A stretch of 64,000 nt of DNA, from assembly GCF_964204645.1 (NCBI RefSeq), contig NC_134026.1, forward strand, positions 17,624,650 through 17,688,649. Reading direction: 5' to 3'. A program made the position numbers and the translations under genes. Shown here piece after piece: positions 51,028 to 62,694 of the stretch. The notes under the pieces are model-generated. The model saw nothing but the letters and a program-made list of their open reading frames with translations, was not told where the DNA came from and searched no databases. Numbering within the stretch: position 1 is the first letter of the stretch; the number at the start of each line of letters is the position of its first letter. This DNA is from Tubulanus polymorphus (lineage: Eukaryota; Nemertea; Palaeonemertea; Tubulaniformes; Tubulanidae).

Positions 51028-51782
51028 TTAACCCTTTGGTGCCTGAGCTTTCAACCGGTAAAGCTATTAATCTGCCTGAGCATTTCTTTTGTTTTTATGA
51101 AAGACAAAAACAGCTGATAATGAAATTGCTATTACTTTTTTATTTTTGGCGCTACAGTATTCAACCAAGTATCAGGTAAAAGGTATCTTCTAGCAGAATT
51201 AGAATCCACTGTCCAAAATTATACATCTGGGGGGCTGCTGGAAAATTTTAAACACCCAAAAAAATTTTTGGGTTTAATTCTGAAAACAGAACTTTTTCTT
51301 TGAAAAGTATCTTACCTTTATTAGAACAATCACTTGCAGTTACCAACAAGCTTTATTCATTTCAGCTAAATAATAAATGTATGCTATTACAACTTAAAAA
51401 ATGTTCCTTAGTTGTCTATGCTACTTTCTCTCTGATCAGCTCTCCCAGCTTTTGTCGCTCATCACAATGGTGGTAAATTATATCATCCTTATTATCATTA
51501 TCACTTCCTCGGGATGAGGGGGTAAATCAAGGTCACTGTCAGTGTTGCTACCCCCCAGCATCGCTATTATCCTCATTTTCGGTATCAGTGTTCATGATAG
51601 TCTCATTCAGAGCCATTTCCAGTGTTATTTTGATTAGAATAGTCACCTAAGTCGCTATCACCTGCCCCTTCAGAATGTCCAGTCCTCATAACTATCTTCG
51701 CTTGGACACTAAAAAGATTTTTTCATGCACGATTCGTCGTTTGGACATTCGCTTCCAGCATCTCAAGGCACCAAAGGGTTAA
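51028..51782. mobile_element. Non-autonomous piggyBac-type element with TTAA ends
   Basis: TTAA at 51028-51031 and 51779-51782. Inside them CCCTTTGGTGCCTGAG at the left and the reverse complement of CAAGGCACCAAAGGG at the right form the TIR. It is about 755 bp. The right half, read on the minus strand, has short acidic, Asp/Ser/Asn-rich coding-like pieces with stops, as in the N-terminus of piggyBac transposases. No catalytic region remains. Confidence 0.85.
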
Positions 51783-52029
51783 CTCCACAAAACATTGTAG
51801 TTTGGTGTCAAGTCAATTCGATAATTAGCAATGATAACAAAATATTCTACCTGCCTACAGTAGCTGATAGTCGATCAACACTTCAGGACACTGCCAGTTT
51901 CAGTTGCACGGCAACACAAACTAGCCTCTAAGGGTCAAATGTCACATTGTTTTAATCGGTTTTAAGCTAGATTCTTAACATAAATTCTTAAAGTAGAACT
52001 CAAGCCCCATATGACTATTGCGATCACTT

Positions 52030-52165
52030 TTTGGCGAACCATAGGTTTGCCTCATCCTCCTTCTGCAGGGACTCGAACCTGATGGCATCGCTACACTCAG
52101 CCACGGCACGAACCCCTGCATCAGTAGACCGGGTGCGCAGGTACATGCGCAGCTTTCCGAACGAA
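52030..52165 (-). mobile_element. tRNA-derived SINE, left member of an inverted pair
   Basis: The minus strand reads CTGCGCATGTACCTGCGCAC, GTTCGTGCCGTGGCTGAG, GATGCCATCAGGTTCGAGTC and GGAGGATGAGGC. The B-box GGTTCGAGTCC is clear; an A-box-like TGGCTGAGTG lies about 30 bp before it. Confidence 0.75.
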
Positions 52166-52292
52166 AACTGGCGGCACCAATCAGATTGCTTGTTGTATAA
52201 TCGTTGAGGCAAATTTCAAGGAAGAACTATAAATGGGAAAACCCGGGCTAAAATAAAACGGGATTTCTGATTGGCTAAAAATCACATCATCT

Positions 52293-52405
52293 GAACTGCG
52301 CATGTATCTGCGCACACAGTCGATTATGGCAGGGTTTCGTGCCGTGGCAATCTCGATGCCATCAGGTTCGAATCCCTGCCGGGGGAGGATGAGGTTTGCC
52401 TATGC
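52293..52405 (+). mobile_element. tRNA-derived SINE, right member of an inverted pair
   Basis: CTGCGCATGTATCTGCGCAC, TTTCGTGCCGTGGC, GATGCCATCAGGTTCGAATC and GGGGGAGGATGAGG mirror the copy at 52030-52165, 128 bp apart. Transcripts could fold into a long hairpin. Confidence 0.75.
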
Positions 52406-53640
52406 AAACGATCTGGTGAAGCAGTTTTCATCGAAAATGAATAGAGTATCGGTGATTCAACAAGGCACAAACATGGCTGTTGAACGAATAGTGTTGATTT
52501 TTGGTGTCATGGTTTGGCTTAATGAGTTCTTGAGCCCACAAAAATTTCATAGTGATTGAGTTATTTTTAGGGGACTTATTCTTGATAAACATGTAAAAAC
52601 CCTGCTTTTTAGCACTAAGTAATGGCACGTTTTCACATATGAGAATTTGCATACTTGGAATTGAAATATATAAAAGTTCAATCCTTACTGGAAATGTTGC
52701 CGTTTTTTGTGCGACTCATCTGGATGTACTTTTCGACCTATAGGCCCTCACTTTATAAACCCCCTAAATTTTCTCGCTTCTATTCATCCGAGTTGACCTT
52801 GTTACCTGAGGTACATTGAATGTGATTGGCTGTTTGTTAGATATACAGGAAATTCCAGGAACTTCTGATGTAATTGGGAAAGCCTATTGGGAAAACCCAA
52901 TGGCGAGCATTTCATTCGACTAGGTATCGTATGTTAGCTTATTATTTGTTCGGTGTTACGATTATAAACAAGTAGGCTATTCAATTCAGTATCCAAATAG
53001 CAAGTATGGCGATGCCAATGGAGTTTTGGCTTAGATTTGTCTTGTCAATGCCTTAAAAGACCTGCTAACCAGGATTTTTGTGAACCGTGTTACTGCTCTA
53101 ATCTATTCAATTTTAGTACGTTCTTAGGTAGAATTGTGAGCGGTAATAAATTAATAATGGACTGAATAGTCTGTAGACAATAGCGGGCAGTGGAATGCTC
53201 TCAGCTTTTCATCTAATCAACAGTCAGTTTTTTCAACTGATTTAGAGGTGGGAGCTAGTCTGCACACATTATACCCTTATATATACAGCTATCGTACTAC
53301 GGAAATCCGTGTGGAGCGATCAGTAGAGAACGTACAGCATAGTTATCACACGTGTGCTGTTAAAAACAAACTCATATGAGACTGGGAGAAGTCGTGCGTT
53401 GGGCGTGTATTTTGATTTAATTCAAGGATAATAAAATCTGGAAATTGCGAGTATAATAATATCTTAGTATGTATTAATCGTGTAATAAGGGGCTAAGAAT
53501 TAATGAAGTGATTAGATTAAGAATAAAAGATTGTTGTTTGAAGAGTTTGTTCAGCATATCGTCGTCAGTTGATGGTTTTAATTCGGTAATCTATCCTACA
53601 TTCGATTGCAATCCAAATTAATTCATAGTTAGTGTAATAA
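52406..53640. other. Unassigned sequence, possible solo LTR
   Basis: A TATATATA-containing stretch near 53278-53286 is followed about 150 bp later by AATAAAATC (near 53431), an arrangement like an LTR promoter and polyadenylation site. I could not define TG..CA ends or a TSD. Nothing else was recognised. Confidence 0.25.
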
Positions 53641-54005
53641 TTTTGACAATATACACTCTATGATTTGATGGTGAGCCACAGGGCCATTGGACCTTTATTG
53701 TCTGTTTTGGTCAAATTATTTGTTCATAGATGGGAAAAGGTTTGTGAGGAAATATCACAGTAGGATTTTGGTTTTTGTACCGGTATTTATATTCAATAAT
53801 GATTGTTAGCACTGTTATAGGTAGAACACATCTCAAGTCGAATTAAGATTACCTGTTGTTTTTTCTCTCCTCCAGTAGGCTTTAATGTTGAATTACATAT
53901 ATTTACAGTTTTTCGGCTTATGCCATTGCTGACTAGCTGACACAGCTGCTATTTTGTCATTAGGAGGGAAAAAGGGTTGGAATTGATATGGAATGTTGGA
54001 TTCTA

Positions 54006-54408
54006 GGACAATTGCCCCCCGAATAAAATCCTTTTTGATTTGTATTAACACCACCTAAATACTTTACTTAGAAATTGATTTGTCTATTATTGAATATAGA
54101 TTTATAAGATATAGAATTACTGATGTTGTATGCAGATCAAAAACTTTAAATCAGTCCTTGCGTAATGATAATTCACTTACCGAATTAAAGAAAACTTAAT
54201 AGGTCCACTTATTTGTGCAATCGTTAACGTCGGCTAATTTATTGGAATTAGTTTTAGTGTTACTTTAGCCAATCAAAAACTTTAAAGCTGTCCTAGAGTA
54301 ATTAGCTAGAATTAGTTCATTTTGTCTAATTAATTTGTGTAAATATCTGTGTTACTTTAAGATTAAGAAGATTTAATTTGGGGGGCAATTGTCCGGGGGC
54401 AATTGTCC
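54006..54408. mobile_element. MITE with GGACAATTGCCCCCC inverted ends
   Basis: GGACAATTGCCCCCC at 54006-54020 is inverted at 54380-54394, where the end is doubled (54395-54408). Inside, two direct segments begin CAAAAACTTTAA. It lies within a decayed family A copy (about 53640-54525) whose end block GTGGGCATCGTGTCTCTGGA follows. Confidence 0.7.
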
Positions 54409-54824
54409 TGATACCGGAATGTTGGTATGGAATTTTTATTTGATCACCAGGGTCATGCATATTAAAATGATCAGATTATCAAGCATTTCAGCTAGTGGGC
54501 ATCGTGTCTCTGGACCTCCAGTTTCTCATTTTATACAGCTTTTATATTATGCTTATATTGACCAAACTGTCAAGTATCATTTTGTATAAGAATCTTATGG
54601 AACATTTGAAAATTTGGTTGTAACTTTTCTGATTTTGTTGCAAATCTAAGAACAAATCGATTTTGTGCTCAAAACTAAAATGTACTCAGTTGATCCTTCT
54701 GGACCCATGGTCCTTTATTAGCTTTATCCAAACGACTTGTAGATACCTATTGGGGGTGATAAAAACAAACAATTGTAAGCAAATGAACTATTATATACAC
54801 ATGTCACTTTGATAAAGATATATC

Positions 54825-54886
54825 ATATTTTCATACTCGTATACAACAAACTCTCTGACTTTTAACAATAAGATTTTCTGATATGA
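54825..54886 (+). repeat. Left 62-bp direct repeat flush with the TIR element
   Basis: It ends at TTCTGATATGA exactly where the left TIR starts; the partner is 58447-58515. The outer flanks of the two repeats differ. Confidence 0.85.
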
Positions 54887-55270
54887 CGTCAGTAGTAGGA
54901 CGAAGGGGCGAATGGGGTAATAGAACATTTGGGTTATTGCGTGTCTGAATTCTTCTTTGAATTCAGACCGCTAAAATCAAGTAAATATGTATGCTATTAA
55001 TTCTTATTTGGTACCATTTATTAAATCTTGATAATTTCTATCAACATGACAAATATTTATCATTTTGGACATGAATTTAGTGTGTTTGGTCTCATTGAAT
55101 ATAGATGTCCCATTCGCCCTTTCGTAAAATCAACCAATTAGCATTGATGGTTCAATTGCCCTCGATTCACCCATTTGTCATAACAGGAATCAAATTAATA
55201 CTCCGATTCGTCCTTCATTTGTCCTTTCTGTGTATGGAAATGTGTATCTTAAAATGATATCTATCATTTA

Positions 55271-57906
55271 CTAGAAAGAAAAAGTATCAAAACACAGGAA
55301 ATCCACGAAAAGTAAATTTATTTTCGAAACAAACAATTCAACTCTCAATTTCTTGTGGGAAAGATTTTGGTAAAACGCTTTTGTATCCGAATTACTGATT
55401 ACCGGCATTTCTCCCTGACATAAACGCATCAGATCATTCAACTTGCCGGCGCTCAACTTCGGTTTTTCATCGTACGCCGGCATTGGATATGGGACCATCT
55501 CTACGAAGTTTCGTCTCGACTTACGATCTAAAGGTGCGAATACGTCATCATGATGCGACATCTTGAATCCGATTATGCTGGGTGAACTTTGTTCACTTGC
55601 AACTCGCAAACTTTTTCCAGTCAATTTCCAACCAACCATCGCTGGCCTCTCGAATGCGAAGAATGGACAGATTTTTCGCCAAATCTTTCCAGTTCAGGAT
55701 ATCGCCAGTATCCACTTGAGTGACGCTAGTTGTTGATCTCAAGCGTGCCATTTTGATTATTGCCAAAAATTCGCTCGGTGTCATAATCTCCGGAATTCGT
55801 TTTATTGCGCGTTCGACGCAACTCTGTGTACAGCATTGCCCTCGTTTTGACCGTGGTGTGGTTCAAAATAATGTATTGTTATACATTGTTGTACATTAAC
55901 GCTATTCTGGACAAAGTACAAAAGCATACACGATAAAATACTAATCTTATTCTGCCCGGAACATCCATCAGCAAAAAGGAATAAATGGCGTACAGAGTAT
56001 GCGTCAATTCTTTTCAAGTACTGATACACGCATGAGGCGATTTCGTTTGAACCTCGACCAGCAATGCCTTCATGCCATAAAAAACATTCACAATGTTTCG
56101 AATTGACATCGTATATCGTAAAGTTATAACAAGATAATCTTCTACTGTAGAATATTAACGAGCGGTTTGTTTTTGGTAGGAATATTATTTGTTGTAGATC
56201 AAATGAACAGATGTTATCTTGTCATTTAATGATGCATGACATTTCAAAGACAATTTGATATTCCGAACTTTCTCCTTTTCACTGATGTGGCTTTCAAATT
56301 GACCCTTCAGTTTGGCCTTCTCTGTTTCATTTCCGTTACGATATGATTCGCATAAACCACATGCATCTTTCTTGGGATAATGAAATTTCAATTTCATAGA
56401 TTTGAAGACCTTGCAATAGTATGAGAAAGACACTTTGTTTTCTGGTTGTCACTCGTGGTCATACAATTCCCACATTTTTCTTTGGGTGGGGTCTGGTAAA
56501 AGGTACTGAAATTTTGTGTCTCTCCTACAGTAGTTTTATTCTGTTCTGGGGAATCTGTTGATGTGACCTTCGACGCATTGACGTAATACATTGTCTCGTG
56601 CTGCAAGAGTTGCAACTCGACCACCACGATGCTCATCTTCAAGGGCACCAGTTTCGTCAGTTTTACTAAGTACCGTCGGGACAACCTTTTCACTGACACA
56701 AAGTGTATTGAAAAACAAGATTCTGCATACTGGTAGCAGATGGCCCTCAGTATCTGGAAGAAAGTATTTGATGGTTCTGGACTTTCGACTGTTTATTTGT
56801 TGTCTCATGGGTTCATTTGATGTAATGTGAGACTTAATTCAATGGCGCAGTTCCCTCAAATCACCTTTATGCCAATATGAGAGGAAGATTTGCTCTGTGC
56901 GTTCGTTAGTGATACTATCGCAAACATAGGATTTTTGCAGACATCTTCCTATATTCTTGCAATTCAATTCAATTCAATCTTTATTCAGCATAAACATTAA
57001 TAAAACATTGTTTGCAACTGATACAAATTCGGAAAATCAAGTATATACATAATAGGAGATAAACAAATAATAAAATGAAGCATAATTAACACTAATTACA
57101 GATGAGTTAAAACATAATTGAAAATATACAGAACATTAATCGAAGAAATATTAGGACAATGGCAGACCGAGTTTAATAAATTTGGCTAGCTGAACAATGC
57201 TGGTTGTAGGGTTTAGGTTGTCGAAAGTGGAGATTAAACTATTAACGTCTTGCATGTATCGCCAATTGCATTGATTTAGTGATGTCACTTTTTTCTGTTG
57301 AGTATTCAATTCCTCGATTTCTATTTTCTTTCACTAATTTTCTTCTTGCCTTTGATCGTTTTTCTGTTGGTTTTTCTGGAGGAAGGAGGGGTGATATTGG
57401 CTCTTGTTCTTCACCTTCTACTATATAGATTTCTGGGGATATTTCGACGTTCATCAACGAATCTTCTGTCACCGAAGGTTGAGGGTTACGAACTGGGCAA
57501 TTCTCCTGAGTAAAATGGTTATAACACAGCATGGTCTGCATGAGTTACATGCAGCAAAAACTTCTTCGCAACTTTTCAATTCGCACAAGCAGACGTTTGT
57601 TATATCCTTGAATACAGGACGCTCAGTTTCCTCTGCTATCTTAGGAGATGGTGGAATATTTTCGATATAATTAAACATGCTTACATTTTCATGAGATTCT
57701 CCACAATTAGCTTTTAACAGAACTGTCATGGGAACATCGTTATCTTTATCTTCTGAAACTATATCAGTATCGACTATTTTTCCGTACCACCACCTTTTGC
57801 TCCACCGATAACGAATTCTTGCGCCTATCTTGTATCTGCTGTAACCTTTAACGAGTTCGCACTAGCTTACAGAAACTAGATCAGCGATTAACTCAGACGG
57901 TTCCAT
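55271..57906 (-). pseudogene. Decayed gene of the TIR element (putative transposase, DUF7869-like layout)
   Basis: Reading on the minus strand from ATG at 57904-57906: 14 codons, an in-frame TAG (57862-57864), then RYRWSKRWWYGKIVD (Tudor/SH3-like wording) and an acidic and basic N-terminal region, a frameshift near 57530 and a LINE inserted at 56962-57247. Then follow SYWHKGDLRELR, CRILFFNTLCVSEKVV, YYCKVFKSMKLKFHYPKKD-CGLCESYR, LFADGCSGQNKISIL (near 55950), HYFEPHHGQNEGNAVH and a C-terminal KLSAGKLNDLMRLCQG. The D-G-C-S-G-Q-N and H..NEGNAVH blocks resemble DUF7869-type proteins that look like DDE-fold nucleases. Multiple stops and shifts make it inactive. The family name is from memory and unsure. 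Confidence 0.65.
56962..57247 (-). mobile_element. 5'-truncated LINE 3' end with 7-bp TSD
   Basis: 286 bp flanked by TCTTGCA (56955-56961 and 57248-57254). On the minus strand it encodes LNPTTSIVQLAKFIKLGLP, like the C-terminus of CR1-type reverse transcriptases, then an AT-rich 3' UTR, AATAAAG and a (GAATT)n tail. It interrupts the gene of the TIR element, so it came later. Confidence 0.85.
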
Positions 57907-58446
57907 CTATATAGAAATAAGAATATGTATTCGGATAATGTGAAATGAATTTCAATATGATAATAATCATTGTATTTAGAAATATCAAAATATACGATTA
58001 GGCTCCGTAAAGCAAAACTTACCTTTGATAATGTAGATTTTTTTATATTCGTTTCACCACCGATGACAAGCAAAACTCAATGACGATGAATGAAATCTCC
58101 ACCAATAGGAAACGTTTTTGAAATTTGTCAGGTTACTAAACGACTCAGTCAAACAGAATCGATAATGAAATTTAGGCCATATCGTTTTTGTTTTTAAATT
58201 TCACTCATTCGCCCCACTTGTAGTTGCTAAGTCGTTACTATAGCAATGCATATTTAACAAAATGGCGAATGAGGTAATTGGGCTTAATATTTTAGATGAC
58301 CTTAGTGGATTTTTAGAAATCGTATTTCCAGTAAAAATAGACAAAAATACTTCATAAGGCCATAGAAACCATCCCCATAATGTTCCTAGTGGGCTCAGTT
58401 AAAAACTGTAAAAAATTCCCATTCACCCTTCGTCCTACTATTGACG
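57907..58446. other. Right end of the TIR element, upstream of its gene
   Basis: No further ORF is convincing. The stretch is AT-rich and ends in the right TIR. The promoter of the element's gene would be expected here. Confidence 0.4.
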
Positions 58447-58515
58447 ATATTTTCATACGTACTCGTATACAACAAACTCTCTGACTTTTTTTAGCAATAA
58501 GATTTTCTGTTATGA
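58447..58515 (+). repeat. Right 69-bp direct repeat flush with the TIR element
   Basis: It starts at ATATTTTCATACGTACTCG exactly where the right TIR ends. Compared with the left copy it has a 4-bp and a 3-bp insertion. Confidence 0.85.
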
Positions 58516-58734
58516 ATTCATTGTTATCAAGTCATGTTTCTATTTTCTTAAAACCTCAATTACGTTTAGAATTGTTGCAGTAAACGCTATTGTTCTAATT
58601 TCATTAAAAGATTATTTGTGGTTTTTCCGATTGTGAAATAAAGATGTATTTACCGGTATAGTTATTTGAAGAATATGCTGAACTGATATTTCTCTGGGAT
58701 TTTTTCTGCCTTGGATTTGAGGGTCGGAAATAAC

Positions 58735-58784
58735 AGGGACAGTACCGCTAGCCGTCGGAAATAACAGGGACAGTACTGCTAGCC
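58735..58784 (+). repeat. Two-unit tandem repeat
   Basis: GTCGGAAATAACAGGGACAG followed by TACYGCTAGCC occurs twice in a row with one base difference. Confidence 0.8.
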
Positions 58785-59282
58785 TTCTCCAGAGATATTG
58801 GTTAAAGCCCTTTTTGTATCTGCTCCTGCCCTTTTTAAAAATCTTCCTGCATTGTAGTTGGGGCAAATATTTTTTTGTGTTACGAAATTTTATTGTTATA
58901 TCCACAGACATTTTTATGTGAAACCCGGCTCAAGTATCCATTTTAGTACATGTGCGTATACGGAAAAGTAGGACGATGAGACTTATCACAAAAAAGAATC
59001 AATGCGCCAGAGATCAGTGTAGGTTATTTTTACTTGCCGACATTGGGAAAGAGAAATTTTACGTAGGTTAGTTTGACTTGCCGACATTGGGAACGATATT
59101 TTACGCGGAGGTTAGGGGCTACACGAGATATGACTTTTCAAAGATTTGGAATGTGTCACGTGGCTGAAAACACTATGTATAGGTTAGAAACCTCGGTCAC
59201 ATTTCTACGCGAAATAGAAGAACCGTCGAGCGCGTTAGCCCTTTCGGAGAGAACGTAAATCCGGACTCTCTGTTGTTACCTG

Positions 59283-59397
59283 GATCCAGTTCCCACAGTT
59301 GTGAGTTAGAGTTAACTCTGATTTAAAATGAGTTCATTTTCAATGAGTTAACTCTTGAGTCAAATCTTAATTCGGAACTGTGAAACCGGGTCCTGGA
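59283..59397. mobile_element. 115-bp palindromic MITE
   Basis: The left end GATCCAGTTCCCACAGTTGT and the right end (minus strand) GGACCCGGTTTCACAGTTCC are imperfect inverted repeats. GAGTTAACTC motifs pair further in. Confidence 0.7.
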
Positions 59398-60480
59398 TAT
59401 CAAGCCCCTGTTAATAATTTAAATGAGATCGGGCGCGGTATTTGTAAATACGTTGGAAACAATATGATGATTAACGAAATAACCCCGAAAATAAATGCCT
59501 CCGAAAACAAGTGGATTAGGGTCCCAAAGGAGGATGGAAATTCCCTTCTTCGGTACTATATACAGGAGCCCAAATTCTACCACCGAAAACAATATGAAGT
59601 TAAACAACGTGATTAGAAGTATGTCAGATGAAAGGGGGGCTTGTGACGACCTATTGATTACTGGTGATTTCAACCTCCCTGAAATAAATTGGGAGACTGA
59701 AACATCTATGGCAAACAGAAACCATGCATCAAGCCTATTTATCGAAACGGTAAACGACTGCTATCTTCGCCAATTCGTAGATGAGCCAACAAGGTACCGG
59801 CCAAACCAACAACCGAGCCTTTTAGATCTAATTCTTTCAAACCGTGAAAAAGCCATTGATCAAGAAATTCCAAGATTCCAGCTATTCATCATAATGAGGT
59901 CATCGCTTCGGAAAACACCGAAAAAGCCGAGATTTTTAATAGATATTTCAGCAGTGTATTCGTTACTGAGGATGTTCACAACATCCCCCACCCTACCCCT
60001 CTGACAGTAGGTAGAAATATTGGCCACGTGGATCAACACGTCACAGCTGCATCAGTTCTGGAGAAACTCAAAAACCTCAAAACGAGTAAGAGTCCAGGTC
60101 CATATAAGCTCGATCCCAGACTATTGAAAGAAATAGCAGACAAGTTAGATAATATTCCAAAAATCGCTCACTACCTGTACACTGCCGTCGGAATGAAAAA
60201 TGGGGATATTTAAACCGATCCACAAAAAGGGCGATAAATCCAAATCATCTAACTACAGACCCGCTAGCCTAACATGCAATATGTTGCAAAATATTAGAAA
60301 CCATCAAGAGACGAAATTATGAATCACCTGACAACAGAAAACATGATCTCTCCAAATCAGCATGGCTTCCTCTCAAAGAGAAACTTACTAATATGTCACA
60401 ACAACTGGACCAAATTCCTAGACGACGGAGACTGGTCATGGTCGATTTTGGTGACGATGAATTCACTATGGATGAAGCAC
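59398..60480 (+). pseudogene. LINE endonuclease/reverse transcriptase relic (CR1/Jockey-like)
   Basis: Fragments in changing frames: RGICKYVGNN and SENKWIRVPK, IYRSPNSTTEN, then LLITGDFNLPEINWE (AP-endonuclease block), VDEPTRYRPNQQPSLLDLIL; then an RT part VLEKLKNLKTSKSPGPYKLD, HKKGDKSKSSNYRPASLTC and ISPNQHGFLSKRN. The catalytic YADD region and the 3' end are missing. Several frame changes show that it is dead. Confidence 0.88.
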
Positions 60481-61720
60481 TAACTAGTACACCAGTTAAA
60501 GTTGACTCAGTATAAATGCTGATGTGATGGACATTAATGACCAAAGCATCGCCACAGACAACTATAATGAATAAACAAGTGCATACATAGTAGACATGTT
60601 TTATGTATTTGCTATATCTTCCTATCTGTTGACATTAATTCATTTGTGTTTTTATATAACTTTTGATAGTCTAGTAAAATTTGTCTAGACTTAAGATGTT
60701 GTAATTGTGTTGCAAGTACTGACAGTACTTCGACTAGGCCTACAAAAGCTTAATACTACAAACGCTAAACAGGGCACTTTAGTTGTTTCGTGTATTATTT
60801 CAAATGTTCTTTTTCATCGTCTAGTCAATTCGGCTAGACTTTAAGTGTAGGATTATGTCTACCACTGTTATTATATCTCGTCTTAATGCTACATTCAAAA
60901 GTTGCTAAAGTTTCCTACTTGCCTATATCCGAAGAACGAATGTGTTAGAGTTCTTGTATTAATGTTCGTACGATCAAAAAAGGTTTTGACAATAAATTGT
61001 ACTTTCAGATCATTTAGTATATATATATTTTCTAAGTAAGATCATGCAACACTTCTGTCTGCATTGTGGCAGTGATAATACAAGTCTGCATTGCCACCTT
61101 GACATATGCATGACAAGTGGTGCATGCAAGTCATCATTACTCGGGGTGATTGTCATGTAATGATGACTTTCACATAAGTTTCTCTAACTTTTATAACATT
61201 ACTCTGGCAGTCAATATACCTAACTACTCTATTCATTGGCATTAAGCAATGGGGAACTACCAGCACTCCTGTGACAAGCAAGAATCCGCCGGTTTCGCTA
61301 GTAGTTACTCGGTCTTTCGTGCTCTTCTACTTTTCAATGAAAACCGAATGGACTTTTCTCTTATCAGATATTATGGAAACTACACCGACATCTAAGTAGG
61401 AAAATGAATATTAAGTATATTTGTGGGGTCATATGATAATGTATGGATTCGGGAGCCTAAAATTTCAGTTTGAAGTTCATCAAATATGAACTGATCTTGA
61501 TTGACATCGAAACACTGAGTATTCGTCACGCCATCTGGCGGGAAAACCTGCCATTGCACCTCCCAATTATAGTGATGTGAAGTTAAACCATGTGCCTAGA
61601 AAGGTAGAAATTATATGGATAATAGCTTAACGCTACAGAATACAGTAGTTTGGTTTAAGGCACAACTAATCAAAACTACTCCACTTCAGTTTCTTCAACC
61701 TTCATGCAGCAACGATGCCG
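60481..61720. other. Unassigned intergenic stretch
   Basis: The only structure seen is an inverted repeat, AAGTCATCATTAC (61128-61140) and GTAATGATGACTT (61157-61169), with a 16-base loop. No gene was recognised. Confidence 0.5.
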
Positions 61721-62694
61721 AAATTTAAATCAAAAAGCCCACGTAAAAAAGAGAAGAGGATAAATTACGAAAACAGCATCAGGTAGTTCTTAGTAAGTTA
61801 TCAGTTATTTTTTGTTCAATGCAATATCAGTGTAACTCATTATTCTTTCCATTACCACTATGCCCATTATAGAACCTACTGAATCATGATTTCTGAATAA
61901 GATGATTTCTTTTAGCTCAAGGTTTATCTTACTTACCCAGAGAAGGTTATAACTAATATTGATAGTACACATTATCAACCACTGTCATCTATCATCTCAG
62001 CATCCTACGTTTTTATTACTTCTTTTAATGTACTGGTACTCTCTGTGAATAGTAACTTGAGTAAATATAAGAAATAACTGTCCTCATAGATTGCATATGG
62101 GTCTTTCCTAGTTAGTTTACTGATTTATTTTCTTTTAGGCAAATGATGCAGTACATAATACCAAACACCTCAAATTCCACATCTACAACTCAATCTCAGC
62201 TGTATCTTTGTTCAATATCAATCAATTCACATTGCCTTCATTTTCTTGCCATATTGTTACAAAAATCTTTGCACCGACGCTTCATATCCTGTTAGAACAA
62301 TATGTGATACTCTTCTCACATTTCTTTATTCCATGTATTCGAGCTAAAAAAATCTGTCTTTTTCCATACCTGCACACAAAATCGACTAATTGAAATTCTA
62401 AGTTTCATGTCCCTCATTAAATTTTCAGGCATTCTACAAGCCATTCAGCACATATCTACAGACCAGTTGGAATTACAACATGCCCACAGTACTTCAATGC
62501 ACTTTCAAGAGAATCAAGATAATCACTGTACCAAAGATGCCCTACGTAAAAAGATTAGACGTTTAGATACCAATTATAAAACAAGGGAGACAATTTTGGA
62601 CAAACTTCGCCGATCAACACATCGAAATGATCAACACTTCGAAATGATCCTTAACGTGAAAAAGAAAAAAAAATTGAGCTTTTGAGTAAAATGA

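Larger units (their letters stand above)
54887..58446 (-). mobile_element. 3.56 kb TIR element with 62/69-bp flanking direct repeats
   Basis: The left end CGTCAGTAGTAGGACGAAGG and the right end (minus strand) CGTCAATAGTAGGACGAAGG match over about 29 bp, continuing G(G/T)GAATGGG. Immediately outside, 54825-54886 and 58447-58515 are direct repeats: both begin ATATTTTCATAC, contain CTCGTATACAACAAACTCTC and end TATGA. They differ by two small indels and two bases. The element carries one decayed minus-strand gene and a LINE insertion. I do not know a superfamily that makes a target duplication of this length. Confidence 0.8.
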
